A stretch of DNA of 64,000 bases, from NCBI RefSeq assembly GCF_016908395.1, contig NZ_JAFBDU010000001.1, forward strand, positions 434,001 through 498,000, in the 5' to 3' direction. Position 1 is the first letter of the stretch; each line of letters begins with the position of its first letter. The DNA is from Metabacillus crassostreae. Lineage in GTDB: Bacteria > Bacillota > Bacilli > Bacillales > Bacillaceae. The translations under genes and the position numbers were made by a program. Below the pieces are notes generated by a model that was given only the letters and a program-made list of their open reading frames with translations, was not told where the DNA came from and ran no database searches. This document shows positions 27,985-36,203 of this stretch, one piece after another.

Positions 27985-28065
27985 TTCATTTCGCTGCAGA
28001 CACTTGCTTTCCTCTACACCCGCAGGAGTCAAGTGTCTTTCGCTCCATTCCACTAGTTCTTAAAA
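27985..28065. repeat. Remnant of Bacillus GC-rich hairpin repeat
   Basis: ACACTTGCTTTCC, CCCGCAGGAGTC and TTTCGCTCCATTCC recall the palindromic element seen in many Bacillus intergenic regions; arms ACACTTG and CAAGTGT pair. The surrounding gap (27856-28243) holds no gene. Confidence 0.6.
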
Positions 28066-28243
28066 ATAGTATGCAAAACACAAAACAAAAAATCTATTGA
28101 TGATAGCAATTTCGACCCGAACTTTTAGGTGAAAGTATATTGAACTAAAACCTACTAATTCGGGATTATCATAAGCTTACTTAAGTCCCAGCACCTACAT
28201 AGTTAAACTTCATGCTAGCAGCTCTTTTCAAAGGTAAATTAGT

Positions 28244-29164
28244 TTACCCAATTGCCTCTAATGTTTCATAATAACGCCTTGAAACCTTGTTTCTACCAGC
28301 ATTTTTGGAATCATAAAGAGCTTTATCACAAATAACGTAAAGAGATTCCATTGAGATATTTTCGGTAGGAACAACCGTTATAATACCGATACTTAACGAA
28401 TACTCAATAGGTAATTCTTCAAGAGTATATATTTTCTTAGAACTTAGAATTTTTTCTGCAAATAGAGAAGATTGTTTTTCGTCTGTGTTCGGAAGAAAAA
28501 TAGCAAACTCATCACCACCTTACCGACCAAATAAACTACCTTTTTCCATTGCCTCATAAATATGGGAGGATATATCTTTAAGTACACGGTCACCTACTTC
28601 ATGTCCATACTGGTCATTTATCTGTTTAAAGTAATCAAGATCGAAAAGAAGTAAAGATACTGGTTTTTGTAATTTTTGATATTGAGTTAAATATAGTTTT
28701 GATTGCTGAATAAAGCTTCTACGATTTAACGCATTTGTTAGATCATCATATAGAGATAATTTTATTAACTCTTCATCCGCTCTTTCTTTTAACAGTAAAA
28801 TGAAGCCGATATTACCTAAAATCATCGATAAATATAGAGATAGGAACGACACACTTTGAGTAATACTTGGTGTAAACAATCCCATTGCATAATCATTTAA
28901 TGCAGAAATGCCCCTAAAGATGAGAGAAAACAGTACGAGAAAATAAAGAGAACCTAATACTTTTTTTAATGGTGCTGTAGATTGATGAAATAGTAATTTA
29001 TAGGCAGGTAGAATGATAACTAAGGCAGAGCCAATGGAAGCGAATGCGATTCTAGCATTCTCTAGATTGTAAAATAGGATAATGAAATGAAAGCCAATAG
29101 TATTGATTAGCGTTAAGAAAATATAGATTTTCTTAACACGCTTAGTAAAGGCCTGCAAAAGCAT
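28244..29164 (-). pseudogene. Membrane diguanylate cyclase, nonsense codon before GGDEF
   Basis: About seven helices (residues 1-125) precede a GGDEF domain (DDLTNALNRRSFIQQ, LLFDLDYFKQINDQYGHEVG). At 28520-28522 a TAA falls exactly at the residue before GGDEF (reads FGR-stop-GGDEF; families usually have Tyr, Phe or Leu here). The frame then continues intact to TAA 28244-28246, including the SIGI and DKALYDSKNAGRNKV blocks. The signature site needed for c-di-GMP synthesis is cut off. No clear ribosome binding site before the ATG. Confidence 0.88.
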
Positions 29165-29297
29165 TTTTAATAGTAAACAAAAATAGGCTTAGATCAGTAT
29201 AAAATAAATTCATACTAAAGTAAGCTGTTTAAATAATTAGTATTTGGACATTTTAGATATATCTAGTTAATCTATTAAGTCGAGGTGCTATTAACGT

Positions 29298-29807
29298 ATG
29301 ACTTCAAAAAAACATAATATCTTTAATGCTTTAATGATTGCTCTGCCGTGGATATCTGTTTTGTTTATAGGTAAGCGTAGTATCAAGCGCTATTCTTTAT
29401 CAAGCGTTGTGATCGGAATTTATGAAATCATAAGTCATCTTTATGGTCGTAAGAAAAAGTATTGGAAATTCTATGATAAGCCACAAAAATTTATAAGAGA
29501 TGAACTCCCGTTTGATATTGGTCCATATGTACCGATATCGATGTGGATCCTAAAATATACTTATGGAAACTTTAAAAAGTTTGTCCTTGTTAATGTGATT
29601 TTTAATCTATTCTTTGCTTTTATTTTTATAGCTTTTCTAAAGAAAATAAAAATTTTACGTTTATATCGATTAAATTATTTTCAATTTTTTATATACATAC
29701 ACTATAAAGCATATTTACTATATGCTGTGCAGTTTTTGATGGAAAAGGTGAAGAGAAGAAGAGGGATGTATAGCGCTACAAAGAAGGACGAAAAAATACC
29801 TAGCTAG
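29298..29807 (+). CDS. Hypothetical 169-residue membrane protein
   Basis: ATG after GAGGTG. Helices near 10-24, about 28-48, 75-90 and 93-115, and a basic C-terminus (EKVKRRRG). FDIGPYVPISMWILKYTYGN recalls the aromatic motifs of small Firmicutes membrane families but I cannot name one. Confidence 0.7.
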   Translation: MTSKKHNIFNALMIALPWISVLFIGKRSIKRYSLSSVVIGIYEIISHLYGRKKKYWKFYDKPQKFIRDELPFDIGPYVPISMWILKYTYGNFKKFVLVNVIFNLFFAFIFIAFLKKIKILRLYRLNYFQFFIYIHYKAYLLYAVQFLMEKVKRRRGMYSATKKDEKIPS

Positions 29808-29908
29808 AATTTTTTTAACGATACGTTCAAATATTTTTCACGATACGTGGGCAAAAAGAAAAAGAAAAAGAAAAACAACAAAAAAGCTTTTAACCAGTGT
29901 TGGTAGTG

Positions 29909-29941
29909 ACGTTTCTTACAAAAGTAAGGAACGTTTTTTAT
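29909..29941 (+). terminator. Terminator after 29298 gene
   Basis: ACGTTTCTTAC pairs with GTAAGGAACGT, followed by TTTTTTA. Upstream in the same gap, ACGATACGT occurs twice (near 29819 and 29841) beside a purine-rich run; no gene seen to 30107. Confidence 0.85.
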
Positions 29942-30107
29942 TTAGGTTGAAAATTCAAAGGAAGAATGAAAATAAAGTAAATTAATCAGAAATTGCTGAT
30001 TGAGATTAAGTATAAAAATATTTTTTTAAAACACACGCTACTCAATTTGTTTTTTTCTATATATACAAAATGGAAAGAAACTTACATAAAAAAGGTAGTG
30101 ATGATAG

Positions 30108-31070
30108 ATGGCTTTATATCGAATGATACGTTGTGATTTTTGGGACGATCTAGAAATATTAGATGAGATGACGATAGAGGATCGGTACTTTTATTTTTTT
30201 CTATTAACAAACATTAGAACAACTCAAATTGGAATTTATAAAATATCCAAAAAAAAGATATCTGCTGAATCAGATCTTTCGATTGAGAAGGTTCATTCAC
30301 TTGTCGATCGTTTCGTTAACCATCATAAGTTAATCCGATACAATCCGGTAACAAGAGAGATTGCCATTAGAAACTGGGGTAAACATAACCTGAATAAGGG
30401 TGGTAAGCCAATGGTGGATTGTATTAAGTCTGAATTAAAGCAGGTAATTGACATTTCGCTCATTCCATTTATCTCAGAAGCAATTGAGAAAAAGGAAATG
30501 CGCAGTCTATATGATGATTATTATCATGAAAAACAAGTAAATCAAGATAGTAGCAATCAAGTTGAAGCACATACATATCAGGATTCAAAAAGTGATGATG
30601 TTGATGAAAAAGAAACCCTCATTGCTTCTGCTTTAGAACAAGACAAACTAGATCAAGAAGATAATACGAACGCAGAAAATGATGTAAATATAAAACAGCT
30701 TCCACAAAAAAAAGCAACAAAAGATGTAAGTGAAATTGTTGGATTTTGGGACAATAATGGCTTTGGTTTGTCAAACGTGAATGCAAAAGAGCAGCTGTTA
30801 TCCTGGCTTGAGCATTCAAATTTTTTACAGCCGAAGAAAGTAATCTTAAAGGCTTTGACGATAGCTTGTGCGAATAATAAGCGGAAATTAAACTATGTGG
30901 TTGGTATTCTTAAAAACTGGGATCATCAATCATTACGGACGGTTGAAGAGATTGATTTATATCAAGAAAAGCAAACTAAAAATCAAAAGCATAATACATA
31001 CAATCAAAAAGCTGGAAGGGCGATACCTGGAGAATTTGTTTTGGATATAACAGCAGGTGAAGATGGATGA
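30108..31070 (+). CDS. DnaD-like replication protein (phage-type)
   Basis: 320 residues; ATG after AAAGGTAG. N-terminal winged-helix region (about 1-115, with WGKHNLNKGGKPMVDCIKSE), an acidic linker (about 150-205) and a DnaD C-terminal domain (about 210-290, IVGFWDNNGFGLSNVNAKEQ and NYVVGILKNW). Such proteins load the replicative helicase at phage or plasmid origins. Its stop overlaps the start of a DnaB-type helicase gene (ATGA). No other phage genes are adjacent, so this is an orphan replication module. Confidence 0.9.
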   Translation: MALYRMIRCDFWDDLEILDEMTIEDRYFYFFLLTNIRTTQIGIYKISKKKISAESDLSIEKVHSLVDRFVNHHKLIRYNPVTREIAIRNWGKHNLNKGGKPMVDCIKSELKQVIDISLIPFISEAIEKKEMRSLYDDYYHEKQVNQDSSNQVEAHTYQDSKSDDVDEKETLIASALEQDKLDQEDNTNAENDVNIKQLPQKKATKDVSEIVGFWDNNGFGLSNVNAKEQLLSWLEHSNFLQPKKVILKALTIACANNKRKLNYVVGILKNWDHQSLRTVEEIDLYQEKQTKNQKHNTYNQKAGRAIPGEFVLDITAGEDG

Positions 31071-32337
31071 GTATCGCAGAAAAAGCATTCTTGGGAAGCT
31101 TGATGAAGGCAGAGTATCTCCTAAAGGATACTGTTATTAGGCCTGATCATTTGGAAAGCATAAAACATAAAGAATTAATGCGAAGTATGGTCGATTATCA
31201 CCGATGTGGTAAAAATATTGATTTAATCTCGTTAACTACCTTACCAGATCTTGATTCCTTCGGTGGGATGTCCTATCTTTCTGAGCTGTTATCTTATGGT
31301 GATGTAGAGAGGTTTGAAGGAATTGAAAGGATTATTCTTGATCTTTGGAAAGAGCGAGAAAAGAGGAATATATTAACAATAGCAAATATGAATGATTGGG
31401 ATATATCAAAGGTTATTACTAGCTTGGATAAAATTAATCAAAGTAAAATGGATGATCACACGTCCCTACAACATGCGTTGTCATCAATCTATGAAGCACC
31501 ATGGGAGGATCAAGAAAATTTAGATCATGCAACAACTGGAATTAAAAAGCTAGATGAAGTAACAGGTGGATTTCAAAACGGAGAAGTAACAATTTTAGCT
31601 GCAAGGCCATCAATGGGGAAAACAGATGTGATGCTTCATTTTGCCAAAATGGTAGGCTGGGATGGATATTTGCCACTTGTCTTTTCCTTAGAAATGCCGG
31701 AAAAATTAATTACTAAACGATTAATAGCTTCAACAGGGAGCTTTAATCGCTCAAAAATGCGAGACCCGAAAAATATGTTAACAGCTACTCAAAAAAATAA
31801 ATGGTCAGATGTAATTCATGACTTAAATGAAACAAATATCCACATCTTTGATGGTGCTGGACAAACAGTTGCTGAAATGAGAGCAAAAACAAGAAAAATG
31901 ATTCATCAATACCCAAACAAAAAACCAATTCTTTTTATTGATTACTTAACACTCATCTCTCCTAGTGATGTTTATGGAGGGAATTCTCATTTACAAGTAA
32001 CAGAAATATCAAAATCTCTGAAAATGATGGCAAAGGATTTTGATTGTCCTGTGATTTGTTTGGCCCAACTAAACAGGTCAGTCGAAACAAGAGCGAACAA
32101 ACGACCGCTGATGTCTGATATCAGGGAGTCAGGCAGTCAGGCAGTGTTGAGCAAGACGCTGATGTCATTTTGTTTCTTTATCGTGAAGCCTATTATGACA
32201 AAGATACTCAAGATCATTCTCTTGAAATCATTGTCTCCAAAAATCGAAATGGTCCTGTTGGATTTATTAAAGTACATTACAACGAACATACAGGGAAAAT
32301 TGAGGATCAAAAGACCCAAACATTAATCAAGGAATAA
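31067..32337 (+). pseudogene. DnaB-type replicative helicase, 8-bp duplication frameshift
   Basis: RecA-fold helicase with Walker A ARPSMGKTDVM, Walker B-region PILFIDYLTLI and the DnaB DIRESGS motif. Just after DIRESG the octamer TCAGGCAG is duplicated in tandem (32129-32136 and 32137-32144), shifting the frame. Removing one copy restores EQDADVILFLYREAYY and the family's normal end at 32337. The shifted product (419 residues) keeps the ATPase site but loses the motif H4/arginine-finger end. Overlaps the DnaD-like gene by 4 nt. Confidence 0.9.
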
Positions 32338-32390
32338 TCTTTGTAATAAGGACGTTTACAAAAAATTTAAATGACAAGGTGTTGTATGAG

Positions 32391-32843
32391 ATGATCATAA
32401 AAGAACTTTATCTTGAATCCCTTCTGCTGGAAGAATCTCCATTAGCGCATTACATATTCTATTTACTTAATGAAAAGAAAATATCTTTAAATGACGATGT
32501 GTCAAAATTGAACTTTGACTTGGCAGATCATCAAAAAGTAGCCGAATTAATAGAGAATAATGTTCTAGGTTTCCATAAAGTTGACATCTTCTCATTAAAG
32601 ATGAATCAAAATGAATATGTTTTTATTTTTGCGGATAGCAAGCAAAAGGCTATTCAATTCTTCAAAGAAACTTTTGGTCACGTTCCAATGAATTGCCATG
32701 CGTATTCACTAGATTATGAACTTACTAGAGGAAATGAAGTGGTTTCGTTTCGGAAGATGAGGATGGAATATGAGTGTTTTCCAGTTGTAGCGGGTTTTTT
32801 TAATAGGGTGGGGATGAAGGAAGCTAGTGGGGTTAGATTATAA
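32391..32843 (+). CDS. Hypothetical 150-residue protein
   Basis: ATG at 32391 nine bases after AAGGTG. Helical N-terminus (LYLESLLLEESPLAHYIFYL), then an alpha/beta region with FIFADSKQKAIQFFKETFGH. No membrane segment. It follows the replication pair by 53 bp and may be part of the same transcript; family not recognised. Confidence 0.65.
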   Translation: MIIKELYLESLLLEESPLAHYIFYLLNEKKISLNDDVSKLNFDLADHQKVAELIENNVLGFHKVDIFSLKMNQNEYVFIFADSKQKAIQFFKETFGHVPMNCHAYSLDYELTRGNEVVSFRKMRMEYECFPVVAGFFNRVGMKEASGVRL

Positions 32844-32870
32844 GAAGAGGTTAATTGAGAAGAGATTTGT

Positions 32871-32915
32871 CCAATAGGAAAGGATCTTAAAAGATCCTTT
32901 CCTATTGGTTATTCT
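32871..32915. terminator. 18-bp-arm palindromic terminator
   Basis: CCAATAGGAAAGGATCTT and its exact complement (32891-32908) separated by two bases, followed by TTATT. Ends the replication-module transcript and insulates the metallophore promoter. Confidence 0.85.
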
Positions 32916-32946
32916 GCAAATATAATCAATAAATACCAATTTATAG

Positions 32947-32976
32947 TTGACGTAAATTGTTTTAGAGTGGTATTAT
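32947..32976 (+). promoter_or_regulatory. Promoter of the metallophore operon
   Basis: TTGACG, 18-bp spacer, TATTAT. The predicted start point lies at the edge of the first Zur box (32982-33002). Confidence 0.75.
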
Positions 32977-32981
32977 TTGTT

Positions 32982-33002
32982 AAATAGTAATGATTACGAA
33001 TT
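32982..33002. promoter_or_regulatory. Zur box 1 of the metallophore operon
   Basis: AAATAGTAATGATTACG; right half fits the Zur consensus exactly, left half has one change. It covers the region from about +1 to +20, so bound Zur would block the polymerase. Confidence 0.85.
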
Positions 33003-33016
33003 GAGGGTGGTGATAT

Positions 33017-33040
33017 ATGAAAAATTTGGTTTATTTTTAG
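33017..33040 (+). other. Seven-codon leader frame between the Zur boxes
   Basis: ATG with GGGTGGTGAT upstream encodes MKNLVYF and stops at 33040. Spacing is good for translation. It may be a leader peptide or the remnant of a former gene start. Confidence 0.3.
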
Positions 33041-33045
33041 TTTTT

Positions 33046-33066
33046 AAATCGTAATAATTACGATTT
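33046..33066. promoter_or_regulatory. Zur box 2 of the metallophore operon
   Basis: AAAT, CGTAATAATTACG, ATTT: identical to the Bacillus Zur consensus over all 21 bp. Its centre lies 64 bp (about six helical turns) from box 1, so the two dimers sit on the same DNA face. Confidence 0.95.
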
Positions 33067-33094
33067 TATCATTTTGAATGTAAAGGGGATTTGA

Positions 33095-33928
33095 ATGAAA
33101 AGGGAAATTGATTTTATTAAATTAAATCCAACACAAAACATGACAATCCTTGTCAAAACTAATTATCCATCTGTAGAGCATAAGATTATTGCTTCTAAGA
33201 TTATGTCATACGAGAGCGTGTTTGCAGAACAAGTAGGATTTATTGAAGAACCGAGAAGTGATTACGCTGCTGCTCATTTACAAATGGCTGGTGGAGAATT
33301 CTGTGGTAATGCTTGTATGGGCTTGGCAGCTTTAATTGCGTCAGAAAAGACGCTTAAGAAAAATGAAGTGATGGAAATCTTGTTAGATGTATCTGGTACA
33401 GATCAATTAATAAATTGCCAGGTAAAACGAAATTTAAATGTATTTTATTGTCATGTAACAATGCCTATCCCTATGAAGGTTGAGCAGAGAACCATAAAGT
33501 ACGATGGTGTGGATTTGAATATGATTATCGTAAGATATAAAGAATTTATTCATATCGTTTTAGAAGTTGCTGAGGATCGTAAGGAGATGAAAGAGAAGGC
33601 ACAATCATTAGCAAAGCTGCTAGGAGTAACGTTAGGATCTAACTTAATTGGTGTTTTATTATATAATCCGAAATCAAGAGAAATGGAACCACTTATTTAT
33701 GTACCAAGTTTAGATAGTATGATGTGGGAAAGAGGATGTGGATCAGGAACAGCGTCTTTAGGAGCTTATTTAGCTTGGAAGAATAAAGGTGAAATTACAG
33801 CCGAGATAAAACAACCTGGTGGAGTTATCAATGTAGTTGCTAATTGGCAAGAAGGTGAAATTACAAACCTACAGATTGGAGGATCTGTTGACATAGTTGC
33901 TCAAGGTAAAGCATTTGTAGATATTTAA
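33095..33928 (+). CDS. cntK: Histidine racemase of staphylopine-type pathway
   Basis: 277 residues; ATG after AAAGGGG. Belongs to the DapF-type cofactor-free epimerases, with both catalytic cysteines: Cys70 in GGEFCGNACMG and Cys215 in WERGCGSGTAS. In S. aureus CntK converts L-His to D-His for the metallophore; the same role is inferred because the gene heads an operon with the full CntL/M/ABCDFE set. DapF itself is excluded by the operon context and by sequence divergence outside the two motifs. Confidence 0.92.
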   Translation: MKREIDFIKLNPTQNMTILVKTNYPSVEHKIIASKIMSYESVFAEQVGFIEEPRSDYAAAHLQMAGGEFCGNACMGLAALIASEKTLKKNEVMEILLDVSGTDQLINCQVKRNLNVFYCHVTMPIPMKVEQRTIKYDGVDLNMIIVRYKEFIHIVLEVAEDRKEMKEKAQSLAKLLGVTLGSNLIGVLLYNPKSREMEPLIYVPSLDSMMWERGCGSGTASLGAYLAWKNKGEITAEIKQPGGVINVVANWQEGEITNLQIGGSVDIVAQGKAFVDI

Positions 33929-33945
33929 AGGAGTGAAATGGAATC

Positions 33946-34740
33946 ATGATTGAATTAAGAACTTTTCACGATTGTTTACATGGCTATTTAGAAAAATTCG
34001 ATAGTCTAATAACAAGATATGAACATACAACTAATACCTGTAGAGAATTTGAGAGTGTAATAGATGATTATTCAATATTTATTACAAGTGAGAGCAATAG
34101 AGAAACATGGGAACAAATAGCACAACAAGAAACTAGTGATTTTGATCAGCTTTTATCAAATTTGAGAAAAAAATCAGCACAATGTGTCGCTATTATGGAA
34201 AAAGATCGTGCTTTAAAGTTGTTGAACGGAAATGATGGGATGTCCGATTATTTTAAAAATATAGAGTCATGTATTGAGAAGGAATTCGGTGGTTTTCAGA
34301 TCAATTCTGAATCAAAAGTATTATTAATCGGATCAGGTTCATTTCCTATGACACCTTTGTTAATAGCTAAGCAAACTGGTGCAGAAGTTGTTGGTATAGA
34401 TATTGATAATGAGGCAATTAAGCTTGGGTTAAACGTTGTAAAGAGATTGGGTAGTGAGTTAAATATTAGACTTGAAAATAAGTTAATAGAAGATCTAAAT
34501 TTTTCACATGAAGCAACCCATATTATTTTCAGTTCAACTGTTGAAAGAAAGTATGAAATACTAGATCAATTACATTCAATAACAAATCAAAATATTGTTG
34601 TGGCTATGAGATATGGTAATGGACTCAAATCCTTATTTAATTATCCAATGAAAAAAGTAAATGAACAAAAGTGGAAAATGGTTGATAATTTATTACGTCC
34701 AGATCATGTTTTTGACATTGCGTTATATAAGAAGGCTTAG
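33946..34740 (+). CDS. cntL: Nicotianamine synthase-like aminobutyrate transferase
   Basis: 264 residues; ATG after AAAGGAG, 17 bp behind cntK. A helical N-terminal region (1-118) is followed by a Rossmann SAM-binding domain with VLLIGSGSFPMTPLLIAKQ (about 125-143) and VVGIDID. By analogy with S. aureus CntL it moves the aminobutyrate group of SAM onto histidine. One transfer per product is expected, unlike plant nicotianamine synthase. Confidence 0.93.
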   Translation: MIELRTFHDCLHGYLEKFDSLITRYEHTTNTCREFESVIDDYSIFITSESNRETWEQIAQQETSDFDQLLSNLRKKSAQCVAIMEKDRALKLLNGNDGMSDYFKNIESCIEKEFGGFQINSESKVLLIGSGSFPMTPLLIAKQTGAEVVGIDIDNEAIKLGLNVVKRLGSELNIRLENKLIEDLNFSHEATHIIFSSTVERKYEILDQLHSITNQNIVVAMRYGNGLKSLFNYPMKKVNEQKWKMVDNLLRPDHVFDIALYKKA

Positions 34741-34768
34741 CTTGTGTTTATAAGAAAGGGAGGATTGT

Positions 34769-36082
34769 ATGAGTGATTTTAAGCGAGTCTTAATTTTAGG
34801 AACGGGTCCTACTTCTATTCAACTTGCTGTAAATTTAAAAAAACGATTGGATTGTTATGTAGGAATTGCTGGAAGAGAATCTGTCCGCTCAGATGCATTT
34901 TATTCTACACTCAAAAATAGTGATAATCGAATTCGTGTAAGTATTCAAAATGAAAAGCATAGAGCGATGAAAGGAGAATCCTCTATTGATCAGGTTTTCC
35001 AAGGCTATGAAACTATTCGCGGGGAATGGGATACTATCTTTCTATCTGTAACAACAGATGCCTATATTGAAGTATTAAAACAAATCAATAATCAGCTCTT
35101 AAAATTAGTAAGATGTATTGTTTTAATTTCTCCAACTTTCGGGTCAAATAATTTAATTCGGAATTTTATGAAGCAACATAATGCAAATCCAGAGATTATT
35201 AGTTTTTCGACATATTATGGTGATACTCGATGGATAAATAATAATCCCTCAAATCATGTTTTAACAACGGCAGTGAAGAAAAAAATATACATAGGTTCAA
35301 CGAACGATTCTTCAGAAAATATTGAGAAACTACATAAGCTATGTGAGCAATTAGGCATAGAACTAGAAATGATGAATACTCCAATTGAGGCGGAAACAAG
35401 AAATATTTCTTTATATGTCCACCCACCGTTGTTTATGAATCACTTTTCTTTAGGTGCAATATTTGATGATTTAACTGTCAAAAGTTATGTGTATAAAATT
35501 TATCCTGAAGGGCCTATTACTCAATATTTAATTCGTGATATGTTGGCACAATGGAAAGAAATGATGCAGGTTTTAGAGAAAATAAATATAAAAGGTATAA
35601 ACTTACTTAAATTTATGACGGATGATAATTATCCGATAAGATTGGAAAGTTTATCTAGATATGATATTGAAAACTTTAGTTATTTAGATAGTATTCACCA
35701 AGAGTACTTGTTATATGTTCGTTATACTTCACTGTTAATCGATCCTTTTTCAAAACCAGATAATGATGGAAAATATTATGATTTTTCAGCAGTCCCAATT
35801 AGAAAAATGTTTGTTAACAGAGAAGGGTATTTGGATATTCCTAGGATGCCAAAGGAAGATTATTATCGTATAAAAATAATTCAAGGAATTGCAAAGTATT
35901 TGGACTCTGATTGTCCAACAATAGATAAATTCATTAAAACATATGAAAGTAAAATTCAAGAAGTAGCTCAAACTCATGAAAATGAATTGTTATCTAATGC
36001 CTTTGTTGTTCAAAGCTTTGAGGAAGATTTAAATATGATCTGTAGTGAAATAGGAAAAAGTATAGGAAAAAAAGTAGGTTGA
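34769..36082 (+). CDS. cntM: Opine dehydrogenase of staphylopine type
   Basis: 437 residues; ATG after AAGGGAGG. N-terminal Rossmann fold (VLILGTGPTSIQLAVNLKKR) binds NAD(P)H; the C-terminal helical region binds the intermediate. It reductively condenses the CntL product with a 2-oxo acid. SFSTYYGDTRW places Asp152 at the position reported, as I recall, to favour pyruvate over 2-oxoglutarate, so a staphylopine-like product is the best guess. Histidine and Arg residues around NPIEAETRN-like segment 230-240 fit the active-site cleft. Confidence 0.93.
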   Translation: MSDFKRVLILGTGPTSIQLAVNLKKRLDCYVGIAGRESVRSDAFYSTLKNSDNRIRVSIQNEKHRAMKGESSIDQVFQGYETIRGEWDTIFLSVTTDAYIEVLKQINNQLLKLVRCIVLISPTFGSNNLIRNFMKQHNANPEIISFSTYYGDTRWINNNPSNHVLTTAVKKKIYIGSTNDSSENIEKLHKLCEQLGIELEMMNTPIEAETRNISLYVHPPLFMNHFSLGAIFDDLTVKSYVYKIYPEGPITQYLIRDMLAQWKEMMQVLEKINIKGINLLKFMTDDNYPIRLESLSRYDIENFSYLDSIHQEYLLYVRYTSLLIDPFSKPDNDGKYYDFSAVPIRKMFVNREGYLDIPRMPKEDYYRIKIIQGIAKYLDSDCPTIDKFIKTYESKIQEVAQTHENELLSNAFVVQSFEEDLNMICSEIGKSIGKKVG

Positions 36083-36203
36083 GTAGAACTTCTCTTCGAC
36101 TTAGAGATAAATATTTTACGTAAATAGGAATAATTTCGTTTTATTATGACAGAATATTTTTTTACATATATAAATTAATTAAAGTTAAAGGGAGAGAGTG
36201 ATT

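Noticed and set aside
33095-33928. Housekeeping diaminopimelate epimerase (dapF)
   Set aside because: The Zur-controlled operon with CntL, CntM and the Cnt transporter points to histidine racemase.
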